NCBI GenBank assembly: GCA_029962745.1
Contig: CM057165.1
Location: forward strand, 3,378,340 to 3,442,339
Length of the DNA stretch: 64,000 nt
Origin: Echinometra lucunter
Lineage: Eukaryota > Echinodermata > Echinoidea > Camarodonta > Echinometridae
Direction of reading: 5' to 3'
Below, one piece after another: positions 59,501 through 64,000 of this stretch (position 1 is its first letter; every line of letters begins with the position of its first letter). The translations under genes and the position numbers were made by a program. The notes below the pieces were generated by a model that saw only the letters and a list, made by a program, of their open reading frames with translations, was not told where the DNA came from and ran no database searches.

Positions 59501-62500
59501 ACTCCAAGAATAATCATATCCTGATAAATTTGTATTTTCATATCAAAGATCATATCATCCTCTTTCATATGATACCAAATATGTTATTATATAGACAGCG
59601 TACAGATAGCTAGGTGTGATTGGTCCACAGCGTGTCACATGATATCGATTGCAAGGATCCAATCGTTATATAATCACTGCTGGTCATTTTTTACTGTTAT
59701 ATTGACTAACCGTTCAATACAACAATCAGTACCAATATCCTAGATCGATAACAAAACACTGCAATGGCGTCAGCACCGTACTCGGACAAAGGAAAATTAT
59801 TTTGCTTTGTAGTAATAAATCATCAATCTAGAATAAAGTAAATTACACGAGTAGTGAGTTAATTCTAAAAACAATCCTTTTGTGATCTGGAGTGTGGTAA
59901 GAAACCTCACAGAAGTGGACAGCCTTGACAGAAGGAGTAAGTTTAGATTGAATTACTTTCTCAAATTCACTTGCACTTGCAGCAGAAAATGCTGTGGCTC
60001 CACTTCTGTACATAGCAAGACACCGGAATCAGACAGCACAGCATGTACATACATGTAGCAGATAGCAGAATTACTACAATTTTAACCCAGCATTGGTGGG
60101 GTTAAAATTGTAGTAATTTGATTTCCCTAGCTAAATCATCACAGATATACATATGGTTGTCAAATGAAAGAAAATGAAATTGCCCTTTTTATGATGCATT
60201 ATCATATGTTTAGCTATGTTTATTTGATGGGATATTGCTGGGGAAACTTGGGTCTCCTATTAAAAAAAAAACACACTTGCACAGTGTTGAGTCTGGGGTA
60301 GAAAGTTTTTCATAGTAGCATTAAATGCTGATGCCAGAGCAACTGTCTTGCAATCGAATTTCTAGCTAATAACAAGAACTATTTTCACTATATATATATC
60401 TTCACTTTTTGTCAAGTGGTCAGACTTTAGTCAGGGCAATAATATTGCAACTTGCAACATGAAGTTGATATGCAGTTGTTATTTCTGGTAAAGGTACCAA
60501 TAACTTTGCTTATTGTCACAATCATAATCTACCTGTTGCTGTTGCTGGCCATGTATAATTCAATTCTTCATTCCTCTTTTATTCTCATTTATGCTACTGA
60601 TCTTTTATTATATCTATCTCCATGACAACCCACCACGATCCAGCACAGATTCTGATGTAAATAGGATCCAATTAGTTTGAAAAGTATCATCAAGACCAAG
60701 ACACAAAATCACTCATCTTCATTTAATAATAATGATTCCTGGAAGTCGTTATGAAAAGGAAAACAGAGATATGAAGTTATTTCTGATATTTACAAAGGGA
60801 TAGTCATCATAATCAAGTCCAATTAGTAAGGAAAAAACTTGTGTAAGCATGAGAAAGGGATATTTTGCTGATGCAAAGAGTTATACAATTTGAATTCATT
60901 AGAAAAAAAAAAACATTAAAAGAAAGACAAGAAGCAGAGAAGAATAACAGGGACACAATTTATGCCAACAGTTTCATAAGCATATTGAATGTAAAAACAG
61001 GAAAAAAAAACACACCTATTTCACCAAAACAATTTCCTTGTAAGGATTTCTTCCTTATATTCAACCATCTACAGATCTATGTGGGAAATCAACTACGGAA
61101 CTAATGGCTGGAGACTTGATAATCACTTGACTCTCAATCAAAGGGTTGGGGTTCAAAGCCCAGCCTGGCGCTAACATCCTATGGCAAGACATCAATCCAC
61201 ATTTGCCACTCTCCACCCAGGTGTGAGATGGGTGCCTGGTAGGATGCAAAGATCAGTGTAGTTAGACTGGCACGTGTGCACTCGCAAAATGGCGCCTGGC
61301 CGAAAACTCCCCCGGGAGTGGAGATGGTGCACTAATGTGTGGAACATCGATTAATCCATTGATGGGGTAATAATGATTGTATGTATAAGTGATTAGGAAT
61401 ATAGCATTAAGCACTATATAAATGTAACTATTGTCACTATCATCAGTGATTAATTCATTTTCCTATTTCATAAGTTTGAAATTTGAGTAATTATGTGAAT
61501 TGTTCGGGGGGGGGAGAATGATAACTAAACATAATTCCATAATCAGCCCCAACCTAATATTAAAGGGGGTACCCAATGCTGAAAACAATGTTCCTTCATT
61601 TAAAAGAGCATGATTTTATTAGCCGAAAATCATCTGCCTAAAGTTTTTAAAAATACAGTGTTGCCAAGAAAACCCCAAAATGTGGTTAAGATGTCATTGA
61701 TTTTGATTGAAAATCATCAATTTTTAATGTTATTGTTCTTAGAATTCTATCTCTATATTATATAAAAATTGTAACCATTGTGTAATCACTTTAAGACCTT
61801 TATGTAAGTTTACAACTGCTAGACCTGTGACCATGTGGGCTTTTTTAGGGGGGTTATTCTTGGCCTAAGCATTGGTTTTGTAGTTGCAATTACATCGTAA
61901 TCCTTCTTAATATTCTTTATGTAATATGTTCGTCAGTTATATACAATTTTAAGTATCGTGTCCCTATATTCACTCTTTCAATTAAATTGCTTAATCAATT
62001 GAACTATTCAAATGTTTATTCTTTTTAAATCTGATTTTATGCTCCTTCAACCATATGGAAGACCAGCGGTTGTCATGCCTGGCAACAGCTGAATAGGGTT
62101 ATCCAGCCATTTTTATAATTTTCATCTATTTATATTGTACATGTAGGTATGTCTTTTGATTTGAATGGAAATAAATATTACTACTACTAATACTACTCCA
62201 TCAGGGCTCCATTGCATAAGACTACCATAGCTCTGTCAACAAATGTTAACTACCATGGTAACACTGCCTCAGCAGCCAATCAATTCAAAGTTTCCATGGA
62301 AGTTACCATGATGGTAAAGTTACCATCAATGGTAAGTTTTTATAAAACGGGGCCCCGGAAGCACAAATTATCTGGACATACTTGAGTTCCGGTCTGCAGC
62401 CCTTTGTTCACATAGTGCCAGCAGATGAGACCAATCAGATCCTGGACCTTAGCGTTGTTCGTCACCACAACCTTCAGGAATCTACGATCTGGGATACTGG

Positions 62501-62559
62501 ACTCTATCATCGTCAAGAAGAAGTCGATTCGTTTACACACGCCTGCTCCAGCATGGCCC
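35384..62559 (-). CDS. MAPKAP1: SIN1 (mTORC2 subunit), C-terminal seven exons; 5' part outside window
   Basis: Minus-strand exons 62382-62559, 52665-52846, 45947-46056, 45344-45451, 44469-44609, 37294-37425 and 35384-35580 join with GT-AG introns and consistent phases to about 350 codons ending at TAG (35384-35386). The product follows vertebrate SIN1 from the middle of the CRIM domain to the C-terminus: CRIM ([38 protein letters not shown]), Ras-binding-like ([27 protein letters not shown]) and PH ([45 protein letters not shown]). SIN1 is a core mTORC2 subunit: CRIM recruits Akt-family substrates, the PH domain binds phosphoinositides. The N-terminal exons are expected right of 64000. Introns are large and full of transposons. 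Tail-to-tail with the receptor gene. Confidence 0.93.
35686..36079 (-). pseudogene. Three decayed tandem copies of part of the SIN1 last exon
   Basis: Copies at 35686-35748, 35855-35912 and 36021-36079 repeat the first ~60 nt of the exon, plus flanking intron, at a 166-171 bp period. The nearest copy is still open ([20 protein letters not shown]). The other two share a deletion in the middle, which shifts the frame into a TAG. All carry GTAAGTCCAC where the real exon has GAAAGTCCAC. Confidence 0.9.
36085..36530. repeat. GATTA-rich imperfect repeat
   Basis: Repeated AGATTAGATT, TTAGATTTGGATT and GGATTGGATTGAATA units continue from the tandem exon copies into the intron. Confidence 0.8.
36840..37060. 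mobile_element. Remnant of TTAA-family B
   Basis: GCAAGTTGGCAATATTCC and GTGCCAATTTGATGAGGAG...TGATTAAATTAGATTTGAA match the interior and right part of family B (41666-42055). The ends are lost. Confidence 0.6.
37092..37224. mobile_element. Small MITE (CATAAAACTTGTTATC family)
   Basis: CCCTTTCACAAAGCAAGTTGCAATAACTG opposes TTACTGATAACAAGTTTTATGAAACG, the same family style as 55986-56138. It lies about 70 bp past the SIN1 exon at 37294. Confidence 0.7.
37294..37425 (-). CDS. MAPKAP1: SIN1 exon: PH domain middle part
   Basis: Acceptor GGTATCTCAG, donor GTATGA. Encodes [20 protein letters not shown] and [20 protein letters not shown], matching the SIN1 PH domain in order and length. Confidence 0.9.
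37441..38867. other. SIN1 intron, no element clearly bounded
   Basis: Mostly unique AT-rich sequence. 38010-38140 carries text typical of interspersed repeats (GGGATGGGGACACTTCTG, GAACTCCTGGATCTGCCC), ends unresolved. Confidence 0.45.
38868..39830. repeat. Diverged direct repeat in SIN1 intron
   Basis: About 180 bp at 38868-39045 (TTCAGGTTAAATTTAACTGA ... GAGGGAGACATTTATC) recurs at 39628-39832 (ATCAGGTTAAATTTATCTTA ... GAGGGAGACATTTACT). A family B MITE lies between the two copies. Confidence 0.75.
39145..39520. mobile_element. Family B MITE, left end lost
   Basis: GTGGTTTGGCTCAATAACTTTTGAT to CATGGGTTAA (TTAA at 39517-39520) follows the complete copies at 41666 and 53900. The left inverted end is missing. 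Confidence 0.75.
40261..40452. repeat. Two-copy tandem repeat, ~118-bp period
   Basis: CTGTCTAAACATTTCCCCTG...CAACTCCTAAGAGTGTTTGG recurs as CTGTCTAAACACTTCCCTTG...CAACTCTTGTGAGTGTTCGG. Confidence 0.75.
40480..41077. other. SIN1 intron, nothing recognised
   Basis: AT-rich, no repeat ends, no splice-supported coding sequence. Confidence 0.5.
41082..41661. mobile_element. Family A MITE, TTAA-flanked, ~580 bp
   Basis: TTAA at 41078-41081 and 41662-41665. Ends AGGAGAATGAAACCCAGACA and TGCCTGGGTTGCATTCTTCT are inverted. Arms are about 200 bp (shared inner blocks: CCGATTTTGCTCAAACTTTC, GTTGCCAACTCAAGGATCC). TTAA targets suggest piggyBac-type transposition. No transposase. Confidence 0.9.
41666..42055. 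mobile_element. Family B MITE sharing the TTAA of family A
   Basis: Ends CCCATTCGTGACAG and CTGTCACGAAAGGG are inverted; TTAA lies at 41662-41665 (shared with A) and 42056-42059. The interior is AT-rich with GGCAACTTTATGAC-type blocks. Confidence 0.9.
42399..42708. mobile_element. MITE with GGGTGTTTCACAAAGCTGTG ends
   Basis: GGGTGTTTCACAAAGCTGTG...ACTCATGACTTTAA is mirrored by TTAAAGTCATGAGTAAC...CACAGCTTTGTGAAACACCC. A second member begins at 63780 and is cut by the window end. Confidence 0.92.
43263..43755 (-). mobile_element. Family C element, TTAA-flanked
   Basis: TTAA occurs at both edges (43265-43268 and 43752-43755). On the minus strand it reads AGGGGGTACCCAATGCTG...GTGTAATCACT. The interior has opposed GGTACCC blocks around ACGTCAAAATGACGTCA. 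Other copies at 46371-46862 and 61560-61796. Confidence 0.85.
43756..44115 (+). mobile_element. SINE with tRNA-like heads at both ends
   Basis: The left head (CAATAGCTCAGTTGTTATAG, anticodon region CTCATAATCC, B box GGTTCAAAACC) is methionine-tRNA-like, followed by TTTGGTAAGGCATTAATCC. At 44040-44112 the minus strand shows a second tRNA-like part (GTGGTTGAGTGTAAG, GGGTTCAAGCCCTGC). These may be two SINEs in opposite orientation. It abuts family C. Confidence 0.72.
44469..44609 (-). CDS. MAPKAP1: SIN1 exon: start of PH domain
   Basis: Acceptor TTTGCACCTCAG, donor GTTTGT. Encodes [16 protein letters not shown], then [20 protein letters not shown], the first strands of the PH domain. The donor is weaker than the other SIN1 donors. 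Confidence 0.9.
45090..45310. repeat. GACCTTTGACC-containing repeat with GGAC units
   Basis: TGACCTTTGACCTACATACA, then CAGACAGACGACGGACGGAC. Related to 47208-47964 but with a single unit. Confidence 0.65.
45344..45451 (-). CDS. MAPKAP1: SIN1 exon: Ras-binding-like domain, second part
   Basis: Acceptor TGATCTCCTAG, donor GTAAGT. Encodes [20 protein letters not shown] and [10 protein letters not shown], matching SIN1 between the RBD and PH regions. Confidence 0.9.
45480..45940. other. SIN1 intron, nothing recognised
   Basis: Short palindrome around AAATCTCC...GGAGATTTAAACC at 45498-45530; otherwise unique AT-rich sequence. Confidence 0.45.
45947..46056 (-). CDS. MAPKAP1: SIN1 exon: Ras-binding-like domain, first part
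   Basis: Acceptor TTTTCTTAACAG, donor GTGAGT. Encodes [20 protein letters not shown], then [17 protein letters not shown]. Its first base completes the codon split after the CRIM exon. Confidence 0.9.
46371..46862 (+). mobile_element. Family C element
   Basis: TTAAAGGGGGTACCCAATGC to GCAATCACTTTATG. About 90% like 43263-43755 in inverse orientation. The right TTAA has decayed to TTAT. Confidence 0.85.
47188..47205. repeat. 18-bp perfect palindrome
   Basis: TCGACCGCATGCGGTCGA, directly left of the DR1-rich element. Confidence 0.8.
47208..47964. mobile_element. Element with ~145-bp tandem units carrying DR1 sites
   Basis: TTTATGCCTCCGCC at the left and GGCGGAGGCATAAA at the right are inverted ends. 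Inside are four units (AATGACCTCTATGACCTTTG, CCCATATGCATACA, GTTGAGTTATC...GAGAAC), then (GGAC)n at 47877-47910. Several units hold TGACCTTTGACCT, the reverse of AGGTCAAAGGTCA, a perfect DR1 nuclear-receptor element. Confidence 0.85.
47990..48870. other. SIN1 intron, nothing recognised
   Basis: AT-rich, with short A runs near 47998 and 48085. No coding or element structure. Confidence 0.45.
48875..49125. repeat. Long (TCC)n microsatellite
   Basis: About 200 bp of near-pure CTC units at 48935-49105, with TTC-rich edges. Poly-serine, poly-glycine and poly-glutamate reading frames here are artefacts. The purine/pyrimidine asymmetry could favour triplex (H-DNA). Confidence 0.98.
49130..50293. 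other. SIN1 intron, nothing bounded
   Basis: Includes a short G-rich patch at 49577-49715 (GGGGGATTGTCTGCCC) like the edge of an interspersed repeat. No gene seen. Confidence 0.45.
50298..50869. mobile_element. Family A MITE, second copy
   Basis: TTAA at 50294-50297 and 50870-50873; ends AGGAGAATGCAACCCAGACA and TGCCTAGGTTGCATTCTCCT. Clearly similar to 41082-41661. Confidence 0.9.
50874..51273. mobile_element. Family B MITE, second composite copy
   Basis: CCTATTCATGAAAGG to CTTTTATGAGTGGG; TTAA at 50870-50873 (shared with A) and 51274-51277. Same A-TTAA-B order as at 41082-42055. Confidence 0.88.
51513..51743 (-). other. Open segment of unknown origin (possible retro-fragment or unused exon)
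   Basis: On the minus strand, an open frame from about 51743 to TAA (51513-51515) reads [20 protein letters not shown], then [20 protein letters not shown], then [16 protein letters not shown]. Base composition is more GC-rich than the surroundings. It does not match any SIN1 region known to me and has no start codon. It may be a fragment of a mobile or retroposed gene. Confidence 0.3.
51760..52640. repeat. Low-complexity stretch of SIN1 intron
   Basis: CT-rich (52130-52250, including TTTATC units), (GATA)n near 52320-52350, and GA-rich 52480-52640. No gene seen. Confidence 0.7.
52665..52846 (-). CDS. MAPKAP1: SIN1 exon: CRIM domain, second part
   Basis: Encodes [20 protein letters not shown], then [20 protein letters not shown]. 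Donor GTAAGT at 52664. The acceptor is taken as GACAGAGAG ending at 52847 because it alone keeps phase 0 with the upstream exon; the flank is a tandem repeat with several competing AGs. The first ~50 coding bases recur three times just upstream. Confidence 0.88.
52859..53330 (-). pseudogene. Three tandem partial copies of the CRIM exon
   Basis: A ~152-bp unit holding the acceptor region and the first part of the exon ([20 protein letters not shown]) recurs, with exon-derived parts at about 52940-52998, 53094-53151 and 53246-53303. Each breaks off after the GACTT of DTDF into CTCTATCTTTCTC and has no donor. Copies two and four read EVDxEVDTDF, copies one and three [10 protein letters not shown], so variants alternate. 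Confidence 0.92.
53900..54306. mobile_element. Family B MITE, solitary copy
   Basis: CCCATTCGTGACAGAGG to CCTGTCACGAATGGG with TTAA at 53896-53899 and 54307-54310. Shows that B can move without A. Confidence 0.9.
54790..54950. mobile_element. Family B remnant
   Basis: GTGTAGTTTGGCCCCTTAAC, CTTTTGATGCAGAGCCCTAA and CATGAACAGATAGAGCAA match the left part of family B. The right part is missing. Confidence 0.7.
54951..55980. other. SIN1 intron, nothing recognised
   Basis: AT-rich; no element ends or coding sequence identified. Confidence 0.45.
55986..56138. mobile_element. MITE with GGGCCCCATTTCATAAAAC ends
   Basis: GGGCCCCATTTCATAAAACT...GTTATCAGTAATAACTG opposes CAGTTATTGC...TTATCGGTAACAAGC...TGAAATAGGGCCC. 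Includes the GGCCAATCAGATGC spacer common to this family. Confidence 0.87.
56411..56638. mobile_element. MITE with GGGCCGGTATTCTGAAAATT ends
   Basis: GGGCCGGTATTCTGAAAATT...CATCTTATCTT is mirrored by AAGATAAAAGATC...AACTTTAAGAATACCAGCC. Confidence 0.82.
56639..57960. other. SIN1 intron, nothing recognised
   Basis: A poly-C run at 57429-57438 and AT-rich unique sequence. Confidence 0.45.
57965..58855 (+). mobile_element. GC-rich retrosequence-like segment with A-rich 3' end
   Basis: Base composition shifts abruptly to GT-rich (57965-58460). The segment ends CTTTGGCTGGCAAGGCATTT, then AAAATAAAGAACATTATTG and an A run at 58851. This looks like a 5'-truncated non-LTR element, with a poly-G run (58607-58633) inside. 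No RT motif seen; open frames in the G-rich part look random. Confidence 0.4.
58985..59370. mobile_element. hAT-like family fragment
   Basis: TTCGCTTCGCTCCCTCGCTTG, then a poly-C run and AATCCTGCGTACAGCCTTG, matching the interior and right end of 23913-24172. The left end was not found. Confidence 0.6.
59371..61080. other. SIN1 intron, nothing bounded
   Basis: AT-rich; contains ACATGTACATGTA-type short repeats and the hairpin at 60069-60118. Confidence 0.45.
60069..60118. repeat. Perfect 20-bp hairpin
   Basis: AATTACTACAATTTTAACCC and its exact inverse, separated by a 10-nt loop (60089-60098). Not part of a recognised element. Confidence 0.9.
61100..61445 (+). mobile_element. tRNA-derived SINE
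   Basis: CACTTGACTCTCAATCAAAGG, a B-box region GGGTTGGGGTTCAAAGCCC, then GGCAAGACATCAATCC, GCCACTCTC, GGGAGTGGAGATGGTGCAC and TAAGCACTATATAAATGTAA. The same family as 28299 and 62712. Confidence 0.85.
61560..61796 (+). mobile_element. Family C element with internal deletion
   Basis: TTAAAGGGGGTACCCAATGC to GTGTAATCACTTTAAG. The central ~260 bp with the opposed GGTACCC blocks are missing; TTAA is intact at both ends. Confidence 0.85.
62204..62355. mobile_element. MITE (CATAAAAC / TTACCATGGTAAC family)
   Basis: GGGCTCCATTGCATAAGAC opposes AAGTTTTTATAAAACGGGGCCCC, with internal TTACCATCAATGGTAA and CTACCATGGTAAC blocks as in 13537-13695. It ends only about 26 bp past the donor of the SIN1 CRIM exon. 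Confidence 0.85.
62382..62559 (-). CDS. MAPKAP1: SIN1 exon: CRIM domain, first part in window
   Basis: Acceptor TCTGTTTTCCTTAG, donor GTATGT. Encodes [14 protein letters not shown], then [16 protein letters not shown] and [16 protein letters not shown]. The phase requires at least one more upstream exon, outside the window. Confidence 0.92.
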
Positions 62560-62711
62560 CTAAGGAAAACAGAGAAGAGGAAAATTAAGATGATAACATG
62601 AATTTATAATATTATAACTACATTTATAATATGGGGCATGTAAATTAATTCAAAAAGAAAAAATACATATATGTAGTGTCTAACTTCTGAAGGATATAAT
62701 CAAATAATATT

Positions 62712-63000
62712 ATGGAGGTGTTGTGGTTCATTCACTTGACTCTCAATCCAAGGGTTGAGGGTTCAAATCCCAGCCAAGCAACGTCTTTTAGCAAGACATT
62801 AATCCAGGTCTGCCACTCTTACATACATGTATGTGCTAACTGGATGCGAAGATCAGCGTGATTGGATTAGCATGTGCATGCCCTTAAACCAGGCAACTAC
62901 CTAAAATGCTCCCTAGGGAGTGGAGAAGGTGCACAGTATGCGCAGAATTGTAAGTGAATCCAGTAAAACAATAATACTCTAAGCACTCTTGGTCAGTATA
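62712..63000 (+). mobile_element. tRNA-derived SINE
   Basis: GTGTTGTGGTTCATTCACTT (A-box region), GGGTTCAAATCCC (perfect B box), then AGCAAGACATTAATCC, TGCTCCCTAGGGAGTGGAGA and a short AT-rich end. Confidence 0.87.
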
Positions 63001-63776
63001 TACTGTTGACACATTTTATAAGAAACCAGTAATATTATCATTATAATAGAAAATGAAAAAAGACAAAAATGTTTGAAAAATAATCAACATAATCCACAGT
63101 CATAAAAAATAACTTAAAATTTTCTATTTGATTTCCCATTATAAAGTAGGCAAATGACATACATGCATCTCTGGTGCTTATCATTTTATCATTAATGAGA
63201 ATAAAGCTCTAACTAACATCTGTCTTTGATGCCAAATCATCATTTTGTTCAACCCCATATATTCAGAGAGACAGTCTTCTATGTTATAAAAACTATAATA
63301 AATGTATACAGAGACTTTTAGATGGTAGGAGAGAAATTACATTGAACTATTTTAAGCTCAAGACAGGCATCAAAACATCTAGGCAAACAAAAAAATCTGA
63401 CAAAATTGGAATATCAGACTCTATCTATAATTCAATGTACCTGTACTTAACATTGTTTGTCTAAATTATACATTTTCACTGGTTTTCTTAGCAGTATACA
63501 CATGGTAATCAAAATGGCAGATTATAACAAGAGATGGGACTTTATTCAAATCAATATCTACATGTATGCTCATAAACTCTTCCTAGAAGTTCATAGCCCT
63601 TTCAGTTATGTATATTATGAAAAAATATAATATATATTTCATAAAGGGTAGCAATCCTTTGATTTCCATTTTCGCTCTTTCAGATCTTTACATCATCCTA
63701 TAAAGAGCTATTGCCCTTTAGGTTCTTGGATAACTAAATATTCCATGTAGATCTACAGTCTCATAATATTTCTTCG
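63001..63776. other. SIN1 intron, nothing recognised
   Basis: AT-rich, no coding sequence or element ends. Confidence 0.45.
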
Positions 63777-64000
63777 GGGGGTGTTTCACAGAGCTGTGCA
63801 CAGGTTAGGCATGACTTTGGAATATGGAAAGCCAAATGGGATTCTCTAAAATGTTTAATCACATTCAAGCTGAGTTGAAGTATCTATGTAGATTAACTTT
63901 ATCATCATTAACAAAATATCTTAATGTGAAGTAAAGTTTTCTCCCAACAATTTAATTGAGATTATGGGAAACACAGTCACACTTTATCAAAACAAGAGGA
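63777..64000. mobile_element. MITE with GGGTGTTTCACAGAGCTGTG end, cut by window
   Basis: Matches the left two thirds of 42399-42708 (GGAATATGGAAAGCCAAATG, AATTGAGATTATGGGAAACA). The right end lies beyond 64000. Confidence 0.85.

Noticed and set aside
1..64000. CRISPR arrays, operons, bacterial promoters or rRNA genes
   Set aside because: None seen; spliced genes, SINEs, LINEs and MITEs show animal nuclear DNA.

Overview
The window is animal nuclear DNA. It is AT-rich, intron-rich and packed with short inverted-repeat elements, tRNA-derived SINEs, an L1/Tx1-like LINE and a Penelope-like element. No bacterial gene organisation is visible. The gene content and repeat style suggest a marine invertebrate deuterostome, most likely an echinoderm such as a sea urchin. 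That assignment is inference; the sequence does not name the species.

Two genes can be assembled, lying tail to tail. (1) On the + strand, 14391-28087, seven exons join in a fully consistent phase into a 328-residue type I membrane protein: signal peptide, one V-type immunoglobulin domain, one transmembrane helix, a short linker and a C-terminal death domain. The last death-domain exon of a paralogous gene lies at 117-414, inside the proximal copy of a ~5 kb segmental duplication (1-5262 and 27687-32616). The locus is therefore a tandem family whose other members lie left of the window. (2) On the - strand, seven exons from 62559 down to 35384 encode the C-terminal two thirds of SIN1 (MAPKAP1), the mTORC2 subunit: CRIM, Ras-binding-like and PH domains. 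Its 5' exons lie right of the window.

Layout: 1-5262 is the proximal duplication copy with the paralog's last exon, a solo LTR and a SINE, the latter two absent from the distal copy. 5263-14390 is repeat-rich intergenic DNA, with a palindromic satellite and a full-length but frameshifted LINE flanked by a 16-bp target duplication. 14391-28087 is the Ig/death receptor gene; its third intron holds a Penelope-like element in opposite orientation with an inverted second 3' end, and other introns hold several inverted-repeat elements. 27687-32616 is the distal duplication copy. 32617-35383 is intergenic DNA with three inverted-repeat elements. 35384-62559 is SIN1, with introns full of TTAA-flanked inverted-repeat families, a DR1-rich tandem repeat, SINEs and a long (TCC)n tract. 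62560-64000 is SIN1 intron with a SINE and a cut-off inverted-repeat element.

Most notable are the Ig/death-domain receptor; the excess of replacement changes between the two death-domain exons compared with their introns; and the SIN1 gene, in which two different exons have each been partly copied in tandem into the flanking intron.
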